A stretch of 26,096 nt of DNA from an uncultured Phocaeicola sp. (GCA_948579315.1 CAPAOL010000045.1:1-26096); one strand, 5' to 3'; numbered from the stretch's first letter, positions 1 through 7,486 are shown. Program-made: numbers and translations. The notes: generated from the sequence alone by a model not told the origin.

Positions 1-90
1 TTTATGGCAGGGCAGTTGAAGAAATCGCTTTCTTTGGAGATTGAAAGGTTTAAAGTTTCGCAAAAGAAAGTGTTCAGTTTTATGTTTTAA
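1..90 (+). CDS. C-terminal end of an upstream gene (partial)
   Basis: Frame 1 is open from the window edge to a TAA at 88-90 and gives 29 residues ending in KVFSFMF. The tail is basic and hydrophobic. Too little is present to name the product. It ends 11 bases before the DUF3784 start, so the two may be co-transcribed. A chance open frame of this length cannot be excluded. Confidence 0.4.
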   Translation, partial: FMAGQLKKSLSLEIERFKVSQKKVFSFMF

Positions 91-101
91 GTATCATATA
101 A

Positions 102-419
102 ATGGAGACACCAGTGTTGATAATAGCAGCTGTTCTGTTTGTATTGGGAATGCTCGTAAGGAAATATCCCAACCTCATAGCGGGCTATAACACAATGACT
201 GCTGAGCAAAAAAAGAATGTGGATGTCAAAGGACTGTCTAACTTCATGTGTCGCTCGCTTTGCGTGATTGCTGTGCTTATGATTGTGTCATATTTCGTAA
301 TGGTTGCAAGGTCAGTAAACGAAAAAGCGGTGTCAGTTGTGTCGACAATGCTTATACCAATCATCGGTTCAATATATATGGTGGTAAAGGCGCAGCGATA
401 CGATAGAAACGGTAAATGA
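102..419 (+). CDS. DUF3784 family small membrane protein
   Basis: A 105-residue protein with three hydrophobic segments, roughly residues 4-19, 50-68 and 80-96. Between the first two lies the polar stretch RKYPNLIAGYNTMTAEQKKN, in which the xxLIAGYNTM core is the recognisable hallmark of DUF3784 proteins. The family has no established function; members are short integral membrane proteins common in Bacteroidetes and Firmicutes. Start is the ATG just after the preceding partial gene. The protein ends in a basic cytoplasmic-type tail (KAQRYDRNGK). No terminator is obvious downstream. Confidence 0.75.
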   Translation: METPVLIIAAVLFVLGMLVRKYPNLIAGYNTMTAEQKKNVDVKGLSNFMCRSLCVIAVLMIVSYFVMVARSVNEKAVSVVSTMLIPIIGSIYMVVKAQRYDRNGK

Positions 420-724
420 ATAAAACGGGAATCGGGTCGGTATGGGAAATCTGATATTCGTCTTTTGAGGTAAAAGGAACGACGGCATACCTGTCCTTCC
501 GCCTGCAAGGGTGTAAATCAAGCATTGGGTTTATACCTTTTTTTACGTTCCAAAAATCAACTACAGGTTTAGTCTTTACTATGGGTAAACCTATTCACTC
601 CCTTCTTTATATGTATTATATCTCCTCTTTTTTTAGCTCCTGTAATCAAAACTACTCTACAGGGTAGTGGAGAAGTCTTCGGAAGTGTGGAACTTTGCTG
701 CAGAAATCAAAAAAACATCGTACA
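420..724. other. Intergenic stretch with two weak inverted repeats
   Basis: About 305 bases without a convincing gene. It holds an inverted repeat AGGTTTA (565-571) / TAAACCT (586-592) and a shorter one ACTAC (651-655) / GTAGT (664-668). GAACTTTG at 690-697 resembles a Bacteroidetes -7 box (TAnnTTTG, first base off) and would place a start site about 20 bases before the secreted-protein gene at 725, but no -33 element is clear. A 28-codon ORF at 581-667 has no supporting signal. Confidence 0.4.
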
Positions 725-1063
725 ATGAAAAATGTATTTTATATTGTAACAGTAATTTTCTTGACTGTCATAGGTTTGACAGTTAATGCAAAGCCACGTT
801 GTCAAGGTTTCAACAATTACGACAACAAAGTAACCATCGTTTTCACGGACAATCAAGCCAAAGACAAATACACGGTTTCTGATGTAAAACTCATTCCGTC
901 ATCATGGAGTGAAAAAGAATATCCGGCAACATCCGTAGAAGTAACAGTAAAAAAGGGGGTGGCCACTGTCACACTCACATTTCCTCATGTCACGCAATTC
1001 TCAAATCCCCAAGTGACGCTCCGGATAAATGGAAAGAAAAGCAAATTCAAAGTGTGCCAATAG
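725..1063 (+). CDS. Small secreted protein of unknown function
   Basis: A 112-residue product if translation starts at the ATG at 725; an upstream in-frame TTG at 695 would add a charged stretch in front of the signal peptide and is less likely. Residues 1-22 form a typical signal peptide (MKN, long hydrophobic core, cleavage after VNA). The mature part is about 90 residues, rich in Thr/Val/Lys with alternating beta-strand patterns and two cysteines (C26 and C111) that could form a disulfide linking the ends, suggesting a small periplasmic or surface beta-sandwich. It is 9 bases upstream of the outer-membrane receptor-like gene, so it is probably co-transcribed and may work with it. I do not recognise the family. 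Confidence 0.7.
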   Translation: MKNVFYIVTVIFLTVIGLTVNAKPRCQGFNNYDNKVTIVFTDNQAKDKYTVSDVKLIPSSWSEKEYPATSVEVTVKKGVATVTLTFPHVTQFSNPQVTLRINGKKSKFKVCQ

Positions 1064-1072
1064 GATATATCA

Positions 1073-3394
1073 ATGAAAAAGATGAAAATGTATTTGGTCA
1101 TGCTTGTCGTGAGCATGTTGCTGCCGATGAGAGTGTCGGCACAAACCGTGAAGGGGAAACTTGTAGATGAAAGTAACCATCCGTTGCCATATGCCAATGT
1201 GGTGCTGCTGTCTCTGCCGGATTCGGCATTTGTAAGTGGAACCATCAGTGGTGAAGATGGTTTGTTTAAGCTGGAAGCTACATCGGTAAACCAGATAGTG
1301 AAAATATCCTCTATCGGATATAAGACAGTGTATAAACCGACTACTCCTGCCAATATGGGTATCGTGCAGCTCGTATCGGATGCACGGATGCTTGGAGAAG
1401 TGGTAGTAAAAGCCAATTTGCCTGTGACACGCATAAAGAATGATGCTCTGGAAACCAATGTGCAGGGTACAGTTCTCTCGAAAGCCGGAACAGCTGAAGA
1501 TGTATTGGCACATATACCCGGTTTACAAAAAAAGGCTGATGGATTTGAGGTGTTGGGTAAAGGTTCACCGCTTATCTATATCAACGGTAGAAAATTACGT
1601 GATATCGCTGAACTGGACCAACTGACATCGGAGGAAATTAAAAGCGTAGAAGTTGTTCGTAATCCCGGTGCCCGTTATGATGCAACGGTAGGGGCAGTTG
1701 TTCGTATCCGTACTGTCAAACGACAAGGAGATGGATTTGGAGTGAGTTTGCGAAGTTCCTATGATCAATCTCAAAATTCAGACTTTGTAGAGCAAGCCGA
1801 TGTAAACTATCGGCATAACGGTCTTGATGTTTTCGCTATGGTCCGTTTTGATAAAACTACCTCCTTGCAAAACGATATTCTGGAGCAAACGGCCTTTACC
1901 GATACCATATGGACGCAAAAGAATTATCAGCACTCTAATACCGATTCTCGCAGTATAGACGGACGCATCGGATTCAATTATGATTTTAATGAGTATCATT
2001 CCATAGGTGTACGTTATGATTTGAGCAATGCCCTGCATACAGATATGTTTACCGCCTTCGATAGCGAGATTCAGGCAGATGGATTGCCTTACGATATTTT
2101 ATATAGTACCATTGCTGCCGATGCAAAATCACAACCGGAACATCAGCTTAATATTTACTATGCAGGACAAATAGGCAAAGGAGAACTTACCTGGGATGCA
2201 GACTATTACAGCAATACATACACGCAATATACCATTAATATGGAGAATAGTCAGGACCATGAAGACCGTACTGTCACTTCTGATAACAGGGTGGAAAATC
2301 AACTTACTGCCACCAAAGTTTCATACACTCATCCCTTATGGGGAGGAAGTATCTCTGTGGGAGGAGAATATACCTATACCAACCGGCATGATGATTATGT
2401 AAATCAGGAAGGATATGTACCTACAACCTATACCCGCATCCGTGAACAGAATCTTGCCGGCTATGCACAGTACAGCCATCCTTTACCATTCGGTCAGGCA
2501 AACATTGGCTTGCGATATGAGCATGTGGATTTTGATTATTTTGAAAATGCTACATTTGTACCCGGACAAAGCCGTGTATATGATAATATCTTTCCAAATA
2601 TTTCTGTGAACGGGCAATTGGGGAAAGTACAATTCCAAGTCAGCTATGCTGCAAAAACACAGCGTCCCAACTACAGTCAGTTAAGAAATAATATCACTTA
2701 TGCCAATAGGTTTACATGGCAAACGGGAAATCCACTCCTAAAACCAAGTGTTACGCATGATATAACCGCTGTTGGTGTATGGCGGTTCTTTCAGGCAATG
2801 GTAAGCTACAAAGTGCTTCGGGACTATATCCTTTATTGGGGAACACAGGTGGAAAATCAGTCGGCTACTACTTTAATAAACTATATCAATCACGACCGTT
2901 TACCGAGTCTGACAGTAATGCTGGCAGCTTCGCCTACTATTGGTATATGGAATCTTAATGCCAGCGCAATTGTGATGAAGCAGTGGTTCTCGTTGGATGC
3001 CGCCGGTCAGAGAAGGACCTATAACAATCCACTTTTTGTAGGTTCCTTAAACAATACTTTTACTCTTCCTGCAGGATTCCTTCTCTCTGCTGATTTTAAT
3101 TATCAAAGTCGTGGTCAGGTTCAGAATATCACCCTTAAACGTCCACAATATACTTTGAACATAGGCTTACGCAAATCCCTTTTTAATGATGCCCTAAGTA
3201 TAGAAGCGCGTGCAAATGACTTGTTGTTAGGTTGTAAGCAGGAAGCACTTCTTTATATGGAGAGTGCACAAATGAAGGATTTGTCTTGGAGTGATACACG
3301 CTCGTTCAGTCTTACAGTGCGCTACAAGTTTAATGCAGCCAAAAGCAAGTATAAAGGTACGGGAGCAGGACAGGATACAATAAACCGTATGTAA
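1073..3394 (+). CDS. Outer-membrane beta-barrel receptor-like protein (TonB-receptor fold, OMP_b-brl_3 type)
   Basis: 773 residues. Residues 1-24 are a signal peptide ending VSA/QTV. Residues about 25-105 are a CarboxypepD_reg-like domain (VKGKLVDESNHPLPYANVVL, then GEDGLFKLE). Residues about 110-215 are a plug-like domain (VLAHIPGL, IYINGRKL, EVVRNPGARYDA), and the rest is a barrel of aromatic-rich beta strands. The end, YKFNAAKSKYKGTGAG, is the C-terminal signature I associate with the Bacteroidetes outer membrane beta-barrel family related to TonB-dependent receptors. No SusD-like partner gene is adjacent, so this is not a classic Sus pair. The small secreted protein precedes it by 9 bases and a LuxR-type regulator lies convergent downstream. 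The substrate is unknown. Confidence 0.85.
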   Translation: MKKMKMYLVMLVVSMLLPMRVSAQTVKGKLVDESNHPLPYANVVLLSLPDSAFVSGTISGEDGLFKLEATSVNQIVKISSIGYKTVYKPTTPANMGIVQLVSDARMLGEVVVKANLPVTRIKNDALETNVQGTVLSKAGTAEDVLAHIPGLQKKADGFEVLGKGSPLIYINGRKLRDIAELDQLTSEEIKSVEVVRNPGARYDATVGAVVRIRTVKRQGDGFGVSLRSSYDQSQNSDFVEQADVNYRHNGLDVFAMVRFDKTTSLQNDILEQTAFTDTIWTQKNYQHSNTDSRSIDGRIGFNYDFNEYHSIGVRYDLSNALHTDMFTAFDSEIQADGLPYDILYSTIAADAKSQPEHQLNIYYAGQIGKGELTWDADYYSNTYTQYTINMENSQDHEDRTVTSDNRVENQLTATKVSYTHPLWGGSISVGGEYTYTNRHDDYVNQEGYVPTTYTRIREQNLAGYAQYSHPLPFGQANIGLRYEHVDFDYFENATFVPGQSRVYDNIFPNISVNGQLGKVQFQVSYAAKTQRPNYSQLRNNITYANRFTWQTGNPLLKPSVTHDITAVGVWRFFQAMVSYKVLRDYILYWGTQVENQSATTLINYINHDRLPSLTVMLAASPTIGIWNLNASAIVMKQWFSLDAAGQRRTYNNPLFVGSLNNTFTLPAGFLLSADFNYQSRGQVQNITLKRPQYTLNIGLRKSLFNDALSIEARANDLLLGCKQEALLYMESAQMKDLSWSDTRSFSLTVRYKFNAAKSKYKGTGAGQDTINRM

Positions 3395-3397
3395 ATT

Positions 3398-3748
3398 ATG
3401 ACAGCATCAATTTCCTATATAAATCTCTCATGGGCAGTTGTGGGCATCATCGACAAGGACGTCCGCAACGGCCTTCAATCCATGAAGCGTCCGGACGAAC
3501 CGATAGAAGTTACCATCGAAAGGTATGTAATCGGTTATCTGGTCTTCTGGCATATTGCCTTTATTGATAAAGAAAAGATGAACAGATGTAACGATGAAAA
3601 GGTCATCGAACTTGGACGGAAGAAAATGGAGGAATACATATTCTCACATCCTCCTATAGCTACTTTGCCAAAGTTCTACATTGTGTTCCTAAATCAACCT
3701 CAGATTGGCTGCGATACCCACGGCCTCAGTGATGTTTTCTGCGTGTAG
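3398..3748 (+). CDS. Doubtful ORF downstream of the receptor gene (possible remnant)
   Basis: A 116-codon ORF that begins 3 bases after the receptor stop codon. Residues 1-95 read like protein, with an acidic/basic central region (MKRPDEPIEVTIERYVIGYL and a Lys/Glu-rich helix), but the last 20 codons run antisense through the 3' end of the convergent LuxR gene (overlap 3689-3748). That arrangement suggests a truncated or decayed gene whose original end was lost, or a chance ORF. I recognise no family. Confidence 0.3.
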   Translation: MTASISYINLSWAVVGIIDKDVRNGLQSMKRPDEPIEVTIERYVIGYLVFWHIAFIDKEKMNRCNDEKVIELGRKKMEEYIFSHPPIATLPKFYIVFLNQPQIGCDTHGLSDVFCV

Positions 3749-4453
3749 CTTCTCGAAGATTTTCTTCTTGTGAAACTTGACGGTATTGGCATCAATAAAG
3801 AGAGTTTCTCCAATCTCAGTGTTCGACAGTCCTTTGACGGAGAGCTGGAGAATCTCTTTTTCACGGTCGGAAAGAATTAGTTCCGGCTGTTTTCTCCATC
3901 GTCTGCCCTCGAATGAATAGATATAGTGGTCAGTACATGTATGGTCTGATATGACTACATCTCCGATGTTTTTCTCCGGTGAAAGTGAAACTGTACATAG
4001 AGCCAGCCATATATCTCCCTTGCCACTTAGCAAAACGGGTGTTAGTTTGTGGTGGATAAGGTGCGGATGCTTTTCTGATGTGTGGATATGAAAGTTATAT
4101 TCGATAGACAAGTCAAGCCTTTTTTCTATAGGCTGGTCATAGTAGAACCGGAATCCAGCTTCGTTGATTTCCATAAGACGGTTTATCTCGTCAGACGGAA
4201 CAACCTCAAAGTAGAAGGCATAACCTTTTTGTTGCACTTCTTCCGGTGAATGACCGCAGAGAAAAAGCGGGTTGGACGATACGTAAAGGAAATTCTTGCG
4301 GTGATAGTCTATGATATATAGGCTATGATTGGTATTGCGGGCCAAAGCATCAGCCATGACAATACATACATCGGTTTTTGCATACTCGCTATCTGGTATC
4401 TGTATGTCCGTATTTATAGGGCGAAAGAAATTGCTTATAATATTTTGTTGCAT
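3689..4453 (-). CDS. PAS-domain LuxR-family transcriptional regulator
   Basis: 254 residues. Residues about 40-160 look like a PAS sensor (SLYIIDYHRKNFLYVSSNPLF, CGHSPEEVQQKG), and residues about 190-250 are a LuxR-type helix-turn-helix (LSDREKEILQLSVKGLSNTE, then IGETLFIDANTVKFHKKKIF). There is no receiver domain, so activity is probably set by ligand or redox sensing through the PAS part rather than by phosphorylation. The gene is convergent with the receptor-like gene, making that locus a plausible but unproven target. A -7 box (TAACTTTG on the minus strand, 4485-4478) sits 24 bases upstream of the ATG, directly next to a 16-bp perfect palindrome (4487-4525). Confidence 0.85.
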   Translation of the reverse strand: MQQNIISNFFRPINTDIQIPDSEYAKTDVCIVMADALARNTNHSLYIIDYHRKNFLYVSSNPLFLCGHSPEEVQQKGYAFYFEVVPSDEINRLMEINEAGFRFYYDQPIEKRLDLSIEYNFHIHTSEKHPHLIHHKLTPVLLSGKGDIWLALCTVSLSPEKNIGDVVISDHTCTDHYIYSFEGRRWRKQPELILSDREKEILQLSVKGLSNTEIGETLFIDANTVKFHKKKIFEKLHAENITEAVGIAANLRLI

Positions 4454-4477
4454 AATTGATGTTCTGATTTAGTATTG

Positions 4478-4485
4478 CAAAGTTA
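4478..4485 (-). promoter_or_regulatory. -7 promoter box of the LuxR-type regulator gene
   Basis: On the minus strand this reads TAACTTTG, an exact match to the Bacteroidetes -7 consensus TAnnTTTG. The start codon is 24 bases downstream, giving a leader of roughly 17 bases. The position where a -33 TTTG would lie falls inside the adjacent palindrome and has no clear match, so a protein bound there could block or replace -33 recognition. Confidence 0.6.
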
Positions 4486-4486
4486 T

Positions 4487-4525
4487 AAAAAGTACAGACC
4501 ATAATAAAAATGGTCTGTACTTTTT
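4487..4525 (-). terminator. Perfect 16-bp palindrome: terminator of the micro-transcription unit and/or operator
   Basis: Arms AAAAAGTACAGACCAT (4487-4502) and ATGGTCTGTACTTTTT (4510-4525) are perfectly complementary around a 7-base loop. Read on the minus strand the stem ends in TTTTT, as in an intrinsic terminator, and it follows the 18-codon ORF at 4601-4545. Because the flanking A and T runs are symmetric it would work in both directions. It also abuts the LuxR -7 box, so an operator or attenuator role for that gene is a real alternative. Confidence 0.6.
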
Positions 4526-4544
4526 AGTTTATATTCTGAGCCCT

Positions 4545-4601
4545 CTATTTTTTCTTGGCTCCTCCTCTGACTGTCGTAAACTTCGTCTTAACTTTTCCCA
4601 T
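4545..4601 (-). CDS. Candidate 18-residue, very basic microprotein
   Basis: Minus-strand ORF ATG to TAG encoding MGKVKTKFTTVRGGAKKK. Seven of 18 residues are Lys or Arg and none is acidic, reminiscent of tiny ribosome-associated or nucleic-acid-binding peptides. It is framed by a promoter match (TTTG at 4714-4711, TACCTTTG at 4692-4685) and by a perfect terminator-like palindrome (4525-4487), so it could be a self-contained unit of about 190 bases of RNA. No Shine-Dalgarno is evident, as is usual in this phylum. Coding status is inferred from context only; the RNA could instead be non-coding. Confidence 0.4.
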   Translation of the reverse strand: MGKVKTKFTTVRGGAKKK

Positions 4602-4684
4602 TGTTTAGAGGTTTTATCCCGATTTAGGTACTGTAGCCAGGTAATTATACTAAATAGTTGATTTTCTTTTATTTCCTGATATTA

Positions 4685-4714
4685 CAAAGGTACAAAAGAA
4701 AATGAGATTTCAAA
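4685..4714 (-). promoter_or_regulatory. Promoter reading toward the 18-codon ORF
   Basis: On the minus strand TTTG (4714-4711), an 18-base spacer, then TACCTTTG (4692-4685), matching both parts of the Bacteroidetes promoter consensus. The predicted start site near 4678 would give a leader of about 77 bases before the ORF at 4601. If the palindrome at 4525-4487 is read through, it would also serve the LuxR-type gene. Confidence 0.55.
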
Positions 4715-4852
4715 GTGTACTAAAAGCGTACTGAATAATAGGAAACGGGCAAAATAGGGAAAAATGGAGAATATAGGAAATATGCAAATAGTTGATAATA
4801 AGGAAAATAAATTCTTTTGTTTTCCTATGATTTCTATGGCTTGTACCCGATA

Positions 4853-4934
4853 TTTCACTTGGGTGAAAAGGGCTTTTCATCTGTGTGAATATCCGTTGTC
4901 ACTAAAGTGGAATCACTGCTTCACATAGGTGAGG
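4853..4934. repeat. Four palindromes phased at exactly 22 bp (TTCAC-N4-GTGAA type)
   Basis: Units of 16 bp start at 4853 (TTTCACTTGGGTGAAA), 4875 (TTTCATCTGTGTGAAT), 4897 (TGTCACTAAAGTGGAA) and 4919 (CTTCACATAGGTGAGG). Each is an inverted repeat around a variable 4-base centre, and the centres are 22 bp apart three times running with unrelated 6-base spacers. The half-site symmetry is kept while the centre and spacers vary, which points to a protein-binding array or a hairpin array rather than simple slippage. The array lies 140-220 bp upstream of the promoter at 4685-4714. Confidence 0.7.
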
Positions 4935-5311
4935 CAACAGTATATATCGGAAGTTAACGCAATGACATCCTATTAAATTAAATGAAAGCACGGCATGTCC
5001 TGTCAGATCCAATCTGATATCTGCGGCTCTTATACAAATAATGGGCGAATGTTTCCATCTCCATTGCCTACATACCGGTTCAGGGACATTATGGATGTTT
5101 TTATACGGTAAATTGCTGGTAATGAGAGAGATGGTGTGACAGAAGAATTTTATGTTTTACATAAGACGAAATCACCTTTTCCTTTGGCTCTTATCCGGAT
5201 TACTCTTGTTGGGCTCTTTCAGCCGCTTGGCTTCACTTCTATAAAGTGATACTAAATCAAAATCGAGCATTACTTTTTGAAACCAACAGCTTCTCCTGAT
5301 GTCGTAACGTT
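4935..5311. other. Gene-free stretch between the palindrome array and the radical SAM gene
   Basis: No recognisable gene. A 30-codon hydrophobic ORF at 5152-5244 (plus strand, start MFYIRRNHLF, Leu-rich middle) could be a tiny membrane peptide but has no promoter match. A short inverted repeat TCACTT (5233-5238) / AAGTGA (5244-5249) may help stop transcription coming from the radical SAM gene. Confidence 0.4.
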
Positions 5312-6949
5312 TTACGTTCTTGCCTTGAATACAGGACTTGCTTTTTGTATCTCCGACTCAAAGCCGAACCAGTAGCCATGTTCCCCCTTTTCATCGGCAG
5401 GAAGGAAACACAGACGAAGGCTTTCTTTGTATTCTCCATAAATGATATTCCAAGTGGCAGGAGGGATTTGTCGTTTGGTCCATACTTTCTCGGCAGGGAG
5501 TTTTTTCAGTGACATGCCTGCTTCTATCCAGGCAATAGCAGCCTGTATCTGGTATTCGGGGTAGTTTTGTTTGCAGAACTCATACAGTATCAAGCCTCGT
5601 TTCTCCAGACTCATGGGCTGGTCTATCAGATTGGCTTTTGTTAAATATGCAAGAAAACGATGGAGGAATTGTTCGTCATTCAAAATGAGTTCACGTGTCA
5701 GTGCCTGCCATGCCGGTGTGTTGTAGAATCCGTCCAACAAGCGTGAAAGCTGGCGGGCTGTCTGCAATTCACTGACACTGATCTCGTGGGTTTGTAGCAC
5801 TTCGTATGGCGGCAGAGGGGAATATTTGATTCCTAATTCTTCCGCCCTCCGGCGCATTTCGGTTCCGGGAAGCAGCTTGAGTGACTCCAGTTGGATTTCT
5901 CCCGCAGCATATCCGGCAAGGGTACGGACATCTTCAAATATCTCATGAAGGTGATAAAGAGGCAGTCCGGCAATAAGGTCGGCGTGGGTTTCCATGTTGG
6001 GCAAGGCGCATAGGAATCTCAGACCATCCAGTGCATCAGATAGTTTGCCCATCCGGCGGCTTTTCTCAAGTACAGGTTCGCGCAGGCTCTGGATGCCGGC
6101 TTCCAGATGAAGCAGTCCTTTGGGCAGCAGGCTGAGTTCTTCTTTCAGCTCTTCTGACAACAGGGCGGGATGTATTTCCAGATGGAAGCGGATATCGGGA
6201 TGGAATTCCAGAAAGAGCCGGAGTAGTTCTTTGGCTCTTCGAGGGTTGTAATTAAAAGTACGGTCTAATACGCGTACATTTTTGATGCCATGTGCATGGA
6301 TGAGTTGTAGCCTTTCGCGGATGCTTTCGATGGAAAGGGTGCGTACCGGTTTTTCACCGCCGCTGACACAGAAGGCGCAGGTGTTGAAACATCCGCGTGT
6401 TGTTTCCAGTTGGACAAAGGGCTTGCTCCAGTTAAAGAAACGGCTTTGTTCTGGCGGGACGAGTCCGGCGAAATTCAGTACGCGGGCTATACCGTTGTCT
6501 TTATATTCTTTGTTAGGAGTGAGGTAACAGAGTCCGGGCACGGTGTGCCATTGTTCCGGATGGTTCCAGCAGGTCAACCATTGTGGAAAGACTTCTTCTC
6601 CTTCTCCTCTGAAAACACAATCCACAAATGGATTTTTGCGGAGGAACTCTTCATTGTCTCCCAGAAATTCCGGACCGCCCAGCACCAGGCAGGCTTCGGG
6701 GAGCAATGCTTTTACTCTGGAAGCGACATGCATCAGTTGCTCATGGTTGAAAAGCCAGGTGGTTGCGGCAAGGATGTCGGGTCGGTGGCGGTAGATCTCA
6801 TCGACAATCATTCCTGTATTTTCGTTGATGGTGGCAGATACGATTTCCCATTCTATAGAAGGGTCTGTCATGATTTGTGCATGTAGGGCTGGCAGTGCCA
6901 ATGAGGAATGGGCATATGAACTGTTCAGGTCTATCCAGAGAATCTTCAT
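5312..6949 (-). CDS. B12-binding-domain radical SAM protein with DUF4080
   Basis: 545 residues. Residues about 1-135 form a cobalamin-binding-like domain (KILWIDLNSSYAHSSLALPA, VLGGPEF, FRGEGEEVFP). The radical SAM cluster motif is CFNTCAFC, cysteines 187, 191 and 194, followed by a TIM-barrel core (GIKNVRVLDRTFNYN, LEAGIQS, LIAGLPL). The C-terminal 170 residues match the pattern of DUF4080 proteins. Members are predicted [4Fe-4S]/SAM enzymes; reaction and substrate are unknown. It is the last gene of a minus-strand operon, 15 bases after a GNAT acetyltransferase gene. Length is usual for the family and the start ATG directly precedes the conserved KILW motif. Confidence 0.88.
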   Translation of the reverse strand: MKILWIDLNSSYAHSSLALPALHAQIMTDPSIEWEIVSATINENTGMIVDEIYRHRPDILAATTWLFNHEQLMHVASRVKALLPEACLVLGGPEFLGDNEEFLRKNPFVDCVFRGEGEEVFPQWLTCWNHPEQWHTVPGLCYLTPNKEYKDNGIARVLNFAGLVPPEQSRFFNWSKPFVQLETTRGCFNTCAFCVSGGEKPVRTLSIESIRERLQLIHAHGIKNVRVLDRTFNYNPRRAKELLRLFLEFHPDIRFHLEIHPALLSEELKEELSLLPKGLLHLEAGIQSLREPVLEKSRRMGKLSDALDGLRFLCALPNMETHADLIAGLPLYHLHEIFEDVRTLAGYAAGEIQLESLKLLPGTEMRRRAEELGIKYSPLPPYEVLQTHEISVSELQTARQLSRLLDGFYNTPAWQALTRELILNDEQFLHRFLAYLTKANLIDQPMSLEKRGLILYEFCKQNYPEYQIQAAIAWIEAGMSLKKLPAEKVWTKRQIPPATWNIIYGEYKESLRLCFLPADEKGEHGYWFGFESEIQKASPVFKART

Positions 6950-6964
6950 GTTTCTTTTTCTTGT

Positions 6965-7486
6965 TTATTCGGTCGGCAAAGATAACTCTTTTTCGGTTAA
7001 TGTCCGCTGGTAAGCGATGCGGGATGTGCCATTGTGGGTATAAATGATGCCACAACGCCGGAAACCGTACTTTTTCAGGATATTCTGCATCACAAGGTTG
7101 TCGTGGTGGGTATCTACCCGGATATTGTTGCAATGTTCGAAACACCATTTGAGGCAGGCGTCAGCTACTCCCTTCTGTTTGCCGTTGGTAGCCATGCGGT
7201 GAATGACGTAATATGGTTCGTTGTTCAGCCAGTTGCCGTCATCAATGCGGGCATAAGTGGGGTCCTCTCCGGGAATAAAACAGAATGTGCCTATTATTTC
7301 TCCGTTTTCATTTTCGCAAACATAGTTGGTTCCGTTGGTTATTTCTCGCAGAATCAATTCAGCGGAAGGATAACCGTTTATCCATTGGTTGGGGTTGCCA
7401 TGCTCTTTCATGAACTGACGGGCATAGTGGAATATTTCTATAATTGCATCCAAATCTTTGGGCAATGAATGTCTGATTGTTATCAT
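6965..7486 (-). CDS. GNAT-family N-acetyltransferase
   Basis: 173 residues. The N-terminus ITIRHSLPKDLDAIIEIF is the usual GNAT beginning, and the acetyl-CoA loop is near residues 100-108 (ATNGKQKGVA, fitting Q/RxxGxG/A), followed by ACLKWCFEHC and the terminal NILKKYGFRRCG helix. It probably transfers an acetyl group to a small amine or a protein; the substrate is unknown. It lies between a second GNAT gene (17 bases upstream) and the radical SAM gene (15 bases downstream), so all three are likely one transcript. Confidence 0.85.
   Translation of the reverse strand: MITIRHSLPKDLDAIIEIFHYARQFMKEHGNPNQWINGYPSAELILREITNGTNYVCENENGEIIGTFCFIPGEDPTYARIDDGNWLNNEPYYVIHRMATNGKQKGVADACLKWCFEHCNNIRVDTHHDNLVMQNILKKYGFRRCGIIYTHNGTSRIAYQRTLTEKELSLPTE

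Noticed and set aside
581..667. 28-codon ORF with an SSC that resembles a lipobox
   Set aside because: The N-terminus lacks a proper signal core and there is no promoter or conserved context.
695..724. TTG start extending the secreted protein
   Set aside because: It would put a charged ten-residue stretch before the signal peptide and would start inside the possible -7 box.
1073..3394. SusC of a SusC/SusD polysaccharide utilisation pair
   Set aside because: No SusD-like lipoprotein or glycan enzyme is adjacent and the C-terminal YKFN...KSKYKGTGAG signature fits the separate outer-membrane barrel family.
4853..4934. CRISPR array
   Set aside because: The period is only 22 bp, the repeated part is a divergent palindrome with 6-base spacers, and no cas gene is present.
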